Source of the DNA: SIG77 sp045589595 | GTDB taxonomy: Bacteria > Verrucomicrobiota > Lentisphaeria > Victivallales > UBA1829 | DNA: 64,000 nucleotides | Direction of reading: 5' to 3' | Assembly: GCA_045589595.1 (NCBI GenBank) | Contig: JAZNPK010000002.1 | Location: 1-64,000 of the forward strand | Shown here: one piece after another, positions 50,804-59,368 of the stretch | How positions within the stretch are numbered: the stretch's first letter is position 1 | How the letters are laid out: every line of letters starts with the position of its first letter | Made by a program: the position numbers and the translations under genes | Notes under the pieces: model-generated | Database searches by the model: none | What the model saw: only the letters and a program-made list of their open reading frames with translations | What the model was told of the DNA's origin: nothing

Positions 50804-52156
50804 TTAATGCTCGAAGAAGAAATCCTGATAGCAGGATTGGAGACCGGGTGCGCGGAGGCGTTGTATTGCCCGTTGTTCGATCTGTCTGATGCGTTCTCTT
50901 GTGAGGTTGAAGATATTGCTGAGTTCGAGCAGGGTTTTCGGCTGTTGGTTATTGAGGCCGTATCGCAGGCAGATGATCTGCTGTTCTCTTTCCGGCAGGT
51001 CTTCGATGGCTTTTTTCAGGTTATCCATCAACTTTTGAGATGTCATTTTCCGCATGGGATCGACGCTGTTGGCATCGCTGATGAGGTTTTCGATGATATT
51101 CCTGTCGGAGTCATCGTTTGTTGAGGACTGGAATGAGATGGTCTGGCACGCCATTTTTTTGATTGCGCTGATGCGTTCTCTGGGCAGTTCGAGGATATCA
51201 GCCAGTTCCTGATCGGATGGCATATATCCATTCCGCTGGAGGAAAGATTGTTCTGCTTTCCCGATCCTGACGATTGCGGTGATCATGTGTGCGGGCAGGC
51301 GGATGACTCTGGACTGATTGGCGATCGCGCGGCTGACAGCCCTTTTGATCCACCAGGTGGCGTAGGTGGAAAATCGGTGTCCGAGTTTATAATCGAATTT
51401 ATCGATCGCGCGGATGAGACCGAGATTTCCTTCCTGGATCATATCGGAGGTCTGGACATTGCTGCTGTGATAATGCTGGGCGATGCTGACGACCAGCCGC
51501 AGGTTGCAGGTCACGATCTGCTGACGGTATTTTTCCAGTTTTGCGAATGCGTCATCCAGCAGTTTCATTTTTTCCAGAAACATTTCCGGTGACATGCAGA
51601 GTTTTCTGACGAGGGTATATTCTGTTTCGGCGAAAAGGTCATCACCGGAACTGAGATAGCTGTCGCGGTAAAATCTTGCCACATCGTACCATTCCTGCAG
51701 TTTTTCTCTGCCGACGGGATATGTGAGCAGGAGTTTCACGGATTTCTTCCGCAGTTTTGCGATCTGTCCCTCGTCCCGTTCTTCTTCGGGGCATTGGTAT
51801 GCTTTCTGCAGTTTTTCGCAGTGTTTGCTGATCTGTTTGCTCCAGGGTGCGAGAAGGATCGGCAGGGCGTCAATAGTCCGTTCATCGGCAGTACCGGGGA
51901 AGGATGATACGGGGAAATAATCCATAATGGTCCCGGCGGCGTTCTGGAGCAGTTTGATATGTTCCGTCAGGACAAAGGAGAAGGTATAGAGGATCTCTCT
52001 GGCATCGTTGTTGATCTGATCGACCAGCTGCCAGATTTTCTGTTCTTCCTCCGGCGTGAGCGGTTCGCTGTCTGCCAGCTGTTTGTAGTAAATTTTCAGC
52101 GAATCAGTATCGCTGATATTACCACTGATCCTGTTCTGTTTTTTTGGCTGATTCAT
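50804..52156 (-). CDS. Sigma-70 family RNA polymerase sigma factor (RpoD/RpoS-like)
   Basis: This 450-residue sigma factor has region 1.2 (SLKIYYKQLADSEPLTPEEE), a non-conserved insert of about 140 residues, then core regions 2 to 4. Region 2.3-2.4 is RFSTYATWWIKRAVSRAIAN, the -10 recognition helix is intact, and region 4.2 ends NLTRERIRQIEQRAIQRLR. Region 1.1 is missing. It is either the main vegetative factor of this lineage or a group 2 factor; the promoters seen here (TTGACA, TATAAT) fit either. AAAGG lies 6 nt before the ATG. Confidence 0.9.
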   Translation of the reverse strand: MNQPKKQNRISGNISDTDSLKIYYKQLADSEPLTPEEEQKIWQLVDQINNDAREILYTFSFVLTEHIKLLQNAAGTIMDYFPVSSFPGTADERTIDALPILLAPWSKQISKHCEKLQKAYQCPEEERDEGQIAKLRKKSVKLLLTYPVGREKLQEWYDVARFYRDSYLSSGDDLFAETEYTLVRKLCMSPEMFLEKMKLLDDAFAKLEKYRQQIVTCNLRLVVSIAQHYHSSNVQTSDMIQEGNLGLIRAIDKFDYKLGHRFSTYATWWIKRAVSRAIANQSRVIRLPAHMITAIVRIGKAEQSFLQRNGYMPSDQELADILELPRERISAIKKMACQTISFQSSTNDDSDRNIIENLISDANSVDPMRKMTSQKLMDNLKKAIEDLPEREQQIICLRYGLNNQQPKTLLELSNIFNLTRERIRQIEQRAIQRLRAPGLQSCYQDFFFEH

Positions 52157-52191
52157 GGATGTCCTTTACCCTGAATGATTCACACACGGTA

Positions 52192-52219
52192 CTAATAATT
52201 GTAAAATCACGGATTTCAA
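52192..52219 (-). promoter_or_regulatory. Possible promoter of the sigma-factor gene
   Basis: TTGAAA (52214-52219) and TATTAG (52192-52197) with a 16-nt spacer on the minus strand. Confidence 0.4.
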
Positions 52220-52274
52220 GAGAGCAAATGGATTTCATGCAGGAAAAAAACATTCTTTTTTTTTATTTTTGCGT

Positions 52275-52307
52275 TTGTTTTTTCACAGATACGGTATTAT
52301 AATACCG
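52275..52307 (+). promoter_or_regulatory. Promoter of mraY with a palindrome over the -10 box
   Basis: TTGTTT (52275-52280) and TATAAT (52298-52303) with a 17-nt spacer. A perfect 16-bp palindrome, CGGTATTATAATACCG (52292-52307), covers the -10 box and is a candidate operator. Confidence 0.6.
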
Positions 52308-52334
52308 CAATTATCAGGAAGGACAAACGCACAC

Positions 52335-53426
52335 ATGTTTTATTATCTTATACATCTATTTCCCGGCTATGAAAATACGCCGCTCCGTTTGATCGATTAT
52401 GCCACATTCCGCGCCGGTGCCGCGCTGCTTTCGGCGTTCATGCTCTGTATCCTTTTCGGACCGCTTACGCTGCATCTGCTGCGTCAGGCGATCGCTCCGG
52501 AACGGCTGAAAGGGGTGATCGATGACAAATTTATCGATCATTCCAAAGGAAAGACGCCCAGTATGGGTGGGATCCTGATCGTGTTTTCCATTGTGGTTTC
52601 GACAGCGTTCTGGGGGAACTTCACGAGTGCGCTGCCGTCGGTGTTTCTCGGTACGCTCCTGACATTCAGTGCCATCGGTTTTGTGGATGACTATTACAAG
52701 GTCGTGAAAAAAGACCGTGACGGCATCCGCGCGCGTACAAAATTCATTTGTCAGGTCTTCAGTGCCGTGGTTGCACTCTGGGCATTTCATACGATTTCGC
52801 CGGAGACATTTACACAGTTCACGGTCCCGTTTATGAAAGGCGCACTTTTCACCATGCCCCTGTGGATGGCGTATGTGTACGGCGCTTTCGTGGTGGTGGG
52901 CGCATCCAATGCTGTGAACCTGACAGACGGCAAAGATGGATTGTGTGTGGGGTGTATGATCTTCTGCGCGGCGGCGTACGGGATCTTCGCCTATGTGACC
53001 GGACACTCCGTTTTCGCGGAATATCTGAACATCAACTATATCGCCGGCGCGTCGGAAGTTGCGGTGCTGGCGGCGTCCATGATCGGGGCGTGCATCGGGT
53101 TCCTCTGGTTCAACTGTCATCCCGCAGCCATGTTCATGGGTGATACGGGCAGTCTTGCGCTGGGCGGCGTCATCGGTTTGATCGCCGTGCTGGTGAAACA
53201 GGAACTGCTGCTTGTGATCGTGGGCGGTGTGTTTGTGATGGAGATCGTCTCCGTGATGCTTCAGGTTGCCAGTTTCAAACTGACGGGCAAACGGATCTTC
53301 CGCTGTACGCCGATCCATCATCATTTTGAGCAGGGCGGCTGGACGGAAACACAGATCGTGACCCGGTTCTGGATCATTGGCGGTCTTCTTGCCCTCATCG
53401 GGCTTGCCACGTTGAAACTCCGCTGA
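52335..53426 (+). CDS. mraY: Phospho-N-acetylmuramoyl-pentapeptide-transferase MraY
   Basis: Membrane enzyme that transfers phospho-MurNAc-pentapeptide to undecaprenyl phosphate, forming lipid I. The 363-residue protein has ten hydrophobic segments. Catalytic Asp pair is in IGFVDDYYKVVKKDRDG near residue 120, further Asp/Asn in NAVNLTDGKDGL and MFMGDTGSLALGG, and the signature His cluster in TPIHHHFEQGGW near residue 325. It is not next to murE/murF here, so the dcw cluster is split. It converges with the heptose adenylyltransferase gene with a 7-nt gap. Confidence 0.95.
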   Translation: MFYYLIHLFPGYENTPLRLIDYATFRAGAALLSAFMLCILFGPLTLHLLRQAIAPERLKGVIDDKFIDHSKGKTPSMGGILIVFSIVVSTAFWGNFTSALPSVFLGTLLTFSAIGFVDDYYKVVKKDRDGIRARTKFICQVFSAVVALWAFHTISPETFTQFTVPFMKGALFTMPLWMAYVYGAFVVVGASNAVNLTDGKDGLCVGCMIFCAAAYGIFAYVTGHSVFAEYLNINYIAGASEVAVLAASMIGACIGFLWFNCHPAAMFMGDTGSLALGGVIGLIAVLVKQELLLVIVGGVFVMEIVSVMLQVASFKLTGKRIFRCTPIHHHFEQGGWTETQIVTRFWIIGGLLALIGLATLKLR

Positions 53427-53433
53427 AAAACGG

Positions 53434-53922
53434 TCAGTTCTTTTTTGCCTTTTCGATCATGCCGGTAGTGGAATGACCCGGCACAAAGGGGATGAATGAG
53501 ATTTTTGTGCCCGCATCAAGCAACGCGGCGCGTTCATCCGGATCAAGTGTCCCGATGGTGTAATCACCGCCTTTTGCGTAGGCGTCCGGCTTGATGGCAT
53601 CCAGTTCGGCGGCACAGCGTTTGCCGTCAAAAACGACCACCGCATCAATGAAACTGAAACAGCCCAGCAGATATGCCCGGTCATATTCGCAGTTGACGGG
53701 GCGTGTGGGACCTTTCAGCGCGCGGACGGATGCATCGGAATTGATGAGAACGATCAATTTGTCAGCGAGACGGGAAGCTGCCAGCAGATATTCCGCGTGG
53801 CCTCTGTGGAGCAGATCGAAACATCCGTTGGTGGTGGATACGGTCAGACCTTCTCTGCGGAGTTGTTCCCGCCAGCGGACGGCTTCTTCGAGTGACATGA
53901 TTTTAGCGGCGGGGTCGGTCAT
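53434..53922 (-). CDS. D-glycero-beta-D-manno-heptose 1-phosphate adenylyltransferase (HldE C-terminal/RfaE2-like)
   Basis: This 162-residue nucleotidyltransferase makes ADP-heptose for the LPS core. VSTTNGCFDLLHRGHAEYL carries the H-x-G-H-type motif near residue 38, and VNCEYDRAYLLGCFSFIDAV matches the RfaE2 branch. It is a stand-alone enzyme, not fused to the kinase as in HldE, so a separate RfaE1-type kinase is expected elsewhere. The ATG at 53922 has GGAAG 8 nt upstream; an ATG 15 nt earlier has none. It is downstream of the TadE-like gene, 30 nt apart. Confidence 0.88.
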   Translation of the reverse strand: MTDPAAKIMSLEEAVRWREQLRREGLTVSTTNGCFDLLHRGHAEYLLAASRLADKLIVLINSDASVRALKGPTRPVNCEYDRAYLLGCFSFIDAVVVFDGKRCAAELDAIKPDAYAKGGDYTIGTLDPDERAALLDAGTKISFIPFVPGHSTTGMIEKAKKN

Positions 53923-53952
53923 AAGTTTTACTTCCATTTTATTCAGTTAGAG

Positions 53953-54609
53953 TTATTTCCCAGTGGCAGATTCGGGCAGGGCGACTTCCGGTTTTGCCGG
54001 CAGATAGGTCGTATCTTCCACGCGCGCCGATTGAAAACCGAACAGATTTTTATAGGCTTCTTTCAGCGATTTGAAGGATTTTTCTGCAAGGGGATCGGTC
54101 ACTTCCGAGGAACCGCCGCGCAAATTTGCGGCATTCAGAAACAGATCGCCGGAAAAATTTGCCACAACGCGCGGTTGATTGTATCCATCGGGCAGATAAC
54201 CGGTGTTGTTACCGCCCATGGTCCGCACATCCATACTGCCGCCGTCTTCGTCCGGATGCATGGCATGAAGCTGATCCAGATAGATCTGCCCTGCCGCACC
54301 GCTGCCGGTCACGGGTTTATCATCGGCCGTGAATGGGATCCCTTTTTCAAAGCCTTTGATCTGCGGATTGCCGCCGTAACTCCAGCGTTCGATATAAACA
54401 GCGCTGCCTTTACCGCTGCCGCTGCGCAGATGCCGATCCGTCTCTGTGCGGGACGCAATGGCGTTTGTGACATTGACCTGTGTCAATGCGCTGATCAGCA
54501 GGACTCCCAGCATCAGCACAAGCATTACGATCAGGCATACCGCAAGTTCTGCAATGGCCTGTCCGCCGCAAGTTTTTCTGAGCTGTCTGTATCTGCTGAT
54601 CTGATCCAT
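53953..54609 (-). CDS. TadE-like pilus-assembly or secreted prepilin-like protein
   Basis: This 218-residue protein has a short basic N-terminus and GGQAIAELAVCLIVMLVLML followed by GVLLISALTQ near residue 15, the pattern of TadE/prepilin-type helices with a Gly before Gln-Ala and a Glu five residues later. The remainder is polar and periplasmic with no enzyme motif. It may anchor or assemble a surface appendage, but no tad gene cluster is in the window. It is 15 nt downstream of the LolA-like gene. Confidence 0.7.
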   Translation of the reverse strand: MDQISRYRQLRKTCGGQAIAELAVCLIVMLVLMLGVLLISALTQVNVTNAIASRTETDRHLRSGSGKGSAVYIERWSYGGNPQIKGFEKGIPFTADDKPVTGSGAAGQIYLDQLHAMHPDEDGGSMDVRTMGGNNTGYLPDGYNQPRVVANFSGDLFLNAANLRGGSSEVTDPLAEKSFKSLKEAYKNLFGFQSARVEDTTYLPAKPEVALPESATGK

Positions 54610-54624
54610 AATGTGCCGTCTTAC

Positions 54625-55371
54625 TCAAAATCTCATGAAAAGATTTTTCGGCATGGATTCTCCTGCGTTTCCAGCCTCAAAATCCTGGAATTCGATCCGT
54701 GTCCGCCAGCCGGGACCGTTCAGCCCCAGTTTTGCGACCATTACGAATTCGCCTTTTTCCTTGATGGATGTGACTTCCATTGTGCGGTATGCTTTTTCAA
54801 GCGGGTTTGCCACCGGATCTTTTTTGAACCATTCCACGCGGATCGGAAAAGCGTAGTCCGTGCTGATGCATACTCTGGCAAATTCGCCGCTGTCCTTCGA
54901 TCTCATCAACAGGACGCGGGTGTGATAAATCGAGACGAACATAGACTTTTCTTCTTCCACCAGATCCTGATAAAGGAATCCGAGCAGCAGATCGTCCGGG
55001 GAAACGCCGTAAAGCCCCAGTTTCGCCTTATCCGGTTCCAAGGCTCTGCCGCCGAGAGTCCGGGTGGATTGGGGCGGATTGGAAAATGTCTGCCCCAGAT
55101 TGTAATATTCCTCATCGTCCAATATTACCTGACCGATGATGCGGGCGGGCGTGAAACGGACTCGCAGCCGGAGCGTTGAAGAGATGGTGGCAGCACCGCT
55201 CCGGCGATGCTGGATGATCCCGTCCATTCTTGCCCAGGTCTCCTGTGCGGGAGCGCGACGGGCGATCTCAAGGAATTTTTCTGCGGGGATCGTTTTCAGA
55301 TTGATTTTTTCCGCAGCACCTGCAACGGCGGCGGAGAGGATCAACAGGGTTGTCAGAAGAAATCGTTTCAT
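54625..55371 (-). CDS. LolA-like outer-membrane lipoprotein-sorting family protein
   Basis: This 248-residue protein has signal peptide MKRFLLTTLLILSAAVAGAA. The mature beta-rich fold includes TWARMDGIIQHRRSGAATIS and RVRFTPARIIGQVILDDE, resembling the LolA/LolB-type half barrel that carries lipids across the periplasm. The C-terminal part IRVEWFKKDPV, with MEVTSIKEKGEF, is consistent with this. It starts at an ATGA overlap with the lon stop, so it is coupled to the protease. The family assignment rests on overall pattern. Confidence 0.68.
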   Translation of the reverse strand: MKRFLLTTLLILSAAVAGAAEKINLKTIPAEKFLEIARRAPAQETWARMDGIIQHRRSGAATISSTLRLRVRFTPARIIGQVILDDEEYYNLGQTFSNPPQSTRTLGGRALEPDKAKLGLYGVSPDDLLLGFLYQDLVEEEKSMFVSIYHTRVLLMRSKDSGEFARVCISTDYAFPIRVEWFKKDPVANPLEKAYRTMEVTSIKEKGEFVMVAKLGLNGPGWRTRIEFQDFEAGNAGESMPKNLFMRF

Positions 55372-58010
55372 GCGTCTGCCTTTTCCTTTTTTCCTTTTTT
55401 CCGTGGTTTGGACGCTTTTTTTGTTTTGGTTTTTCCGGGCGTTTTTTCCGGTTCCGGTTCGGAAAGATCAAAGGTGTAGATCTCGTCCGCATCCGCCTTT
55501 CTGCCTTTCGCTTTTGATTTTGAGGCGGCAGGCATTTTTGCGGGCATGGCGAATTCCAGCACTTCACTGATCTGGGAAACAAAATGGAAACGGATGGCGG
55601 ACTTGACTTCGTCCGGCACATCGTAAAGATCTTTTTCGTTGTCGGCGGGCATGATCACATCCACGATCCCGGCGCGGAGAGCGGCAATGACTTTTTCCTT
55701 GATCCCCCCCACCGGCGTGACTTTGCCCCGGAGCGTGATCTCACCCGTCATGGAAAGATGGGGGCGGACCGGTTTTCCGGTCAGGAGCGATACCAGCGCG
55801 GTCGTCAGGGTCACACCTGCACTGGGGCCATCCTTGGGAGTGGCGCCGTCCGGCACGTGGATGTGGAAATCGTACTTGCTGAAGATCTCATCGGCGATCC
55901 CCAGATCTGCGGCATTGCTGCGGACATAACTGAATGCCGCCATGGCACTTTCTTTCATCACATCGCCCAGCGAGCCGGTCAGTTTCAAATCGCCTTTGCC
56001 GGGCATCCGTGTGGCTTCCACCTGCAGTGTGGAGCCGCCGACACTTGTCCATGCCATACCTGTGGCAACGCCCACCTGGGGAATATTTTCCGCCTTGTCC
56101 ATCTGGAATTTCCGCGGACCGAGCAGCGTATGGATCACGTCTTCCGTCACGAGGAACGAAGACGCAGCTTCCACATCCCCTTCCACGATTTTCCGGGCCA
56201 GTTTCCGGCAGACGGTACCGAATGTCCGTTCCAGATTGCGGACACCTGCTTCGAGGGTATAGTAGGAAATGACTTCATCCACCGCACTGCGGGTGAACCG
56301 GATATCTTCCGATCTCAAGCCGTTTTCCTTCATCTGGCGGGGGATCAGATACCGTTTGGCGATCTGGTGTTTTTCCATGGCTGTATAGCCCGGCAGACGG
56401 ATGATCTCCATACGGTCCAGCAGGGGACGGGGAATGGTGTCTTCCAGATTTGCAGTGGCAATGAACATCACGGAACTCAGGTCGTAATCCACTTCCAGAT
56501 AATGATCATTGAACGCGGTATTCTGCTGGGGATCAAGCACTTCAAGCAGCGCAGATGCCGGATCGCCACGGTAATCGTTGCCCACTTTGTCCAGTTCATC
56601 CAGCATAAAGACGGGGTTGGACGTTCCCGCTTTCTTCATGCCCTGAATGATCCTGCCCGGCAGTGCGCCGATATAGGTGCGGCGGTGACCGCGGATCTCG
56701 GCTTCATCCTTGATGCCGCCAAGAGAAATACGGATAAATTTTCTGCCCATGGCACTGGCAATGGATTTGCCGAGAGAAGTTTTACCTACGCCCGGCGGTC
56801 CCACAAAACAGATGATGGGGGATTTCCGGTTGTTTTTCAGCTGCAGGACAGAGAGAAATTCCAGAATGCGTTCTTTCACATCCTGCAGACCGTAGTGGTC
56901 CGCATCCAGAATATCCGCCGCCTCCTTCACATTCAGCCGGTCTTCGGTAAAATCGTTCCACGGCACAGAGAGAAGCCAGTCGATATAAGTGTAGGCGATG
57001 TTGTATTCCGCAGACGCCTGGGGGATCATATCCAGCCGTTCCAGTTCCTTGGCAATGATCTCCCGGACATTATCCGGCACGGCGATTTTTTCCAGACGCT
57101 CGTTGATGGAGATCACATCCGGATTCCGGTTGCCTTCGCCCAGTTCCTCTTTGATCTGTTTCAGCTGTTCACGCAGGAAAAATTCACGCTGCTGTTTGCT
57201 CAGAACATCATGTACCTGACTCTGGATCTCCGAGCCGAGACGCAGCACTTCCACTTCCCGGTTCAGCAGGATCGTCAGCAGATGAAGACGCTCCTGAAGA
57301 TCCTCAATGGTGAGAATGGCAAGTTTTTCCGGATAAGTGATGTTCAGCGTATCGGCGATCAGGTCCACGATCCGGGAGTTGTCTGTGAGATTCGTAATGG
57401 CGATCTTCAATTCTTCCGGGAAGGTGGGGGAGAAAGATATGATCTCCTGAAACTGTTTGACTGCATTCCGGACCATTGCCATGGTCTCAATGGACGTATC
57501 CGGCGGCGTATCGATCCGTTCCGTCCGGACTGTTGTGACCGGCACGCGGGACTGGACACCGAGGAAACGGACGCGGGAGAGACCGCGCACCAGAACACGC
57601 ATCGTGCCGTCCGGGAACTTGAGCATTTTCACGATACGGACAAGTACCCCGATGCTGGAAACCTGTTTATCCATCAGCGGAACCGGCTTGACCGCGAGAT
57701 CGATCCCGTCCTCTTTCATGTAAACCGGATCGGGAAATTCCGGGAAGAACGCCACAAAACGCTCATCGGACACCGCCGATTCAATGGTGCGGATGGATTT
57801 ATCATCATTCAGCATCAGAGGCGAAAGGGCATAAGGATAAACCACCACTCCGCCCAGAGGAAGACCCGGAACATCCATGATCTTCTCGTTGTCGCCGTTG
57901 TCAACGGGTTTGAGCTGTTCGCCGCCGCTGATCGTGAAAGAATACGTATCGTGCTTGGGTTGATTCACCCCGATCGCATCGTAATTTTTTTTCTTTTCAT
58001 TGTCGTCCAT
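55368..58010 (-). CDS. lon: ATP-dependent Lon protease
   Basis: Cytoplasmic AAA+ serine protease degrading misfolded and regulatory proteins. The 880-residue chain has the N-terminal substrate domain (LPLGGVVVYPYALSPLML), Walker A GPPGVGKTSLGKSIA near residue 400, sensor GGIKDEAEIRGHRRTYIGAL and the Ser-Lys catalytic site (PKDGPSAGVTLTTALVSL near residue 730, Lys in GGIKEKVIAALRAG near 773). A Lys-rich tail of about 60 residues extends beyond the usual end. The ATGA overlap couples it to the LolA-like gene. Confidence 0.96.
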   Translation of the reverse strand: MDDNEKKKNYDAIGVNQPKHDTYSFTISGGEQLKPVDNGDNEKIMDVPGLPLGGVVVYPYALSPLMLNDDKSIRTIESAVSDERFVAFFPEFPDPVYMKEDGIDLAVKPVPLMDKQVSSIGVLVRIVKMLKFPDGTMRVLVRGLSRVRFLGVQSRVPVTTVRTERIDTPPDTSIETMAMVRNAVKQFQEIISFSPTFPEELKIAITNLTDNSRIVDLIADTLNITYPEKLAILTIEDLQERLHLLTILLNREVEVLRLGSEIQSQVHDVLSKQQREFFLREQLKQIKEELGEGNRNPDVISINERLEKIAVPDNVREIIAKELERLDMIPQASAEYNIAYTYIDWLLSVPWNDFTEDRLNVKEAADILDADHYGLQDVKERILEFLSVLQLKNNRKSPIICFVGPPGVGKTSLGKSIASAMGRKFIRISLGGIKDEAEIRGHRRTYIGALPGRIIQGMKKAGTSNPVFMLDELDKVGNDYRGDPASALLEVLDPQQNTAFNDHYLEVDYDLSSVMFIATANLEDTIPRPLLDRMEIIRLPGYTAMEKHQIAKRYLIPRQMKENGLRSEDIRFTRSAVDEVISYYTLEAGVRNLERTFGTVCRKLARKIVEGDVEAASSFLVTEDVIHTLLGPRKFQMDKAENIPQVGVATGMAWTSVGGSTLQVEATRMPGKGDLKLTGSLGDVMKESAMAAFSYVRSNAADLGIADEIFSKYDFHIHVPDGATPKDGPSAGVTLTTALVSLLTGKPVRPHLSMTGEITLRGKVTPVGGIKEKVIAALRAGIVDVIMPADNEKDLYDVPDEVKSAIRFHFVSQISEVLEFAMPAKMPAASKSKAKGRKADADEIYTFDLSEPEPEKTPGKTKTKKASKPRKKGKKEKADA

Positions 58011-58260
58011 ACTGCTGCCGACTCCTTTCGGATATTTTCAATTTTGTCCCTTTTCAACACAAAAAAACAGAAACGATTCCATTCCCAACAATCTACTCCA
58101 TTTTTTTAAATTAACAAGCGCGCATGAGAAGAAAATCCTGTTTTTTCCTCACAGACACGCAAAAAAATGAAAAAGTCCCCGGGCAGAGATGATTTCCGGA
58201 ACATTTCTGTTTGAAAATCTCCGGGGCAGGGATCGATACGGATCTTGCTTCAGAAAGCGG

Positions 58261-58992
58261 TCAGAGGCGCGCAGAGACCTTGCTGTGGATCAGTTCAGCG
58301 ATCTGTTGCGTATCATCGTAACCGTGAGGATGGTGTCCCACATAAGGACGCGGGAACACGGTAATATCGCCGCCCAGTTCACGATAGATCTTCACCAGTT
58401 TCTCCGAATGTTCTTCCGGAATGACCAATTTATCGGCACAGCCGTAAACATTGATCAGCGGGATCCCGGCAGCCGCAAGACGATCCAGATGTTCAATGGG
58501 ATTCAATCCGGTTTGAGCGATCTCCTCCTGCGTCCTGCAGCCGTAAGCGGCAAAGACCACATCCCGCCTGTCGGCAGGATAACAGGCGAGATCGCACACA
58601 GGCGCATCGCCGTAAATCGCAGCCACGCGGTCGGGATACTCCATCGCGAAACGGTAGGAATAGAGTCCGCCCATACTCAAACCCATCAGGTGAGCGCGTT
58701 TTTGAAATCCGCGTTCCTCCGTGAGATAACGGTAGAAGTGATCCAGCACCGCCATTCCTTCCGGAGATGCGAATGTGCCGTGGATATTCACATGCACATG
58801 ATAATATCCCATCTGCAGCAGATTCAATGCACAGCAGCGTTCCACGAATGCTTCAGGCCACTCCAGACACCAGTTCCAGCGATTGTCACCTGCGGGAGTA
58901 TGAGGCATGACGATAAACGCTTTATGTCCCTCAAATTCAAAATCGTATCGCGTAAAGCCGTACCATTCACGCTGTTTCATTTCCGGTTCCAT
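58261..58992 (-). CDS. Alpha/beta hydrolase, prolyl oligopeptidase-like
   Basis: This 243-residue hydrolase has the nucleophile elbow LMGLSMGGLYSYRFA near residue 130, a probable Asp in YGCADKLVIPEEHSE and a catalytic His in YVGHHPHGYDDTQ near residue 220. A likely oxyanion part is FIVMPHTPAGDN. No signal peptide. The start at 58992 is set by a strong AGGAGG ribosome site. It is a single gene with its own promoter between lon and the mrp gene. It is probably an esterase or peptidase; the substrate is unknown. Confidence 0.8.
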   Translation of the reverse strand: MEPEMKQREWYGFTRYDFEFEGHKAFIVMPHTPAGDNRWNWCLEWPEAFVERCCALNLLQMGYYHVHVNIHGTFASPEGMAVLDHFYRYLTEERGFQKRAHLMGLSMGGLYSYRFAMEYPDRVAAIYGDAPVCDLACYPADRRDVVFAAYGCRTQEEIAQTGLNPIEHLDRLAAAGIPLINVYGCADKLVIPEEHSEKLVKIYRELGGDITVFPRPYVGHHPHGYDDTQQIAELIHSKVSARL

Positions 58993-59038
58993 TATATCCT
59001 CCTGCAACATTTTTTGTGATTTCACCGTGTTGTTTTCT

Positions 59039-59067
59039 AAAGTACATCCACCTTGCAGCTTTTACAA
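59039..59067 (-). promoter_or_regulatory. Possible promoter of the alpha/beta hydrolase
   Basis: TTGTAA (59062-59067) and a weak TACTTT (59039-59044) with a 17-nt spacer on the minus strand. Confidence 0.35.
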
Positions 59068-59099
59068 GCGGAATGATATCCGTTTTTTTATATCATTGC

Positions 59100-59305
59100 G
59101 CAATGTATAAACACGGTCTGCCGTAAATACCCGGCCGGACCCAGCCATGTCCGGAAAAACGGACGGGCGTTTTTTTTCTCTGCTTTCCGTCGGCTCAACC
59201 CCCAACCCCCACGAAAGTTTTACCGCCGCCGGAAAGCAGAAGTTTCAGAACACGGAACCGGGTTCCGCGTCCAATAAAAAAACAAAGCGTCAAAGAAAAA
59301 AGGGA
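59100..59305. other. Intergenic region with several inverted repeats, no gene seen
   Basis: Within the 376-bp gap 58993-59368 I see stems CCGGAC/GTCCGG (59135-59140 with 59149-59154), CTGCTTTCCG/CGGAAAGCAG (59180-59189 with 59230-59239, 40-nt loop) and CGGAACC/GGTTCCG (59253-59259 with 59261-59267), plus a T-run at 59170-59177. The parts could be a small RNA or a decayed structured element. No closing outer stem was found, and no coding frame with a ribosome site. Confidence 0.35.
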
Positions 59306-59339
59306 TAAAAAAAGCCGTTTCCCAAGTTGGAAAACGGCT
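59306..59339 (-). terminator. Intrinsic terminator of mrp
   Basis: An 11-bp stem with one G-U pair (59329-59339 with 59313-59323) is followed by seven T on the minus strand, 30 nt after the mrp stop. Confidence 0.85.
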
Positions 59340-59368
59340 GGATCTGACAGTCAAAAATGAACTGCGGA

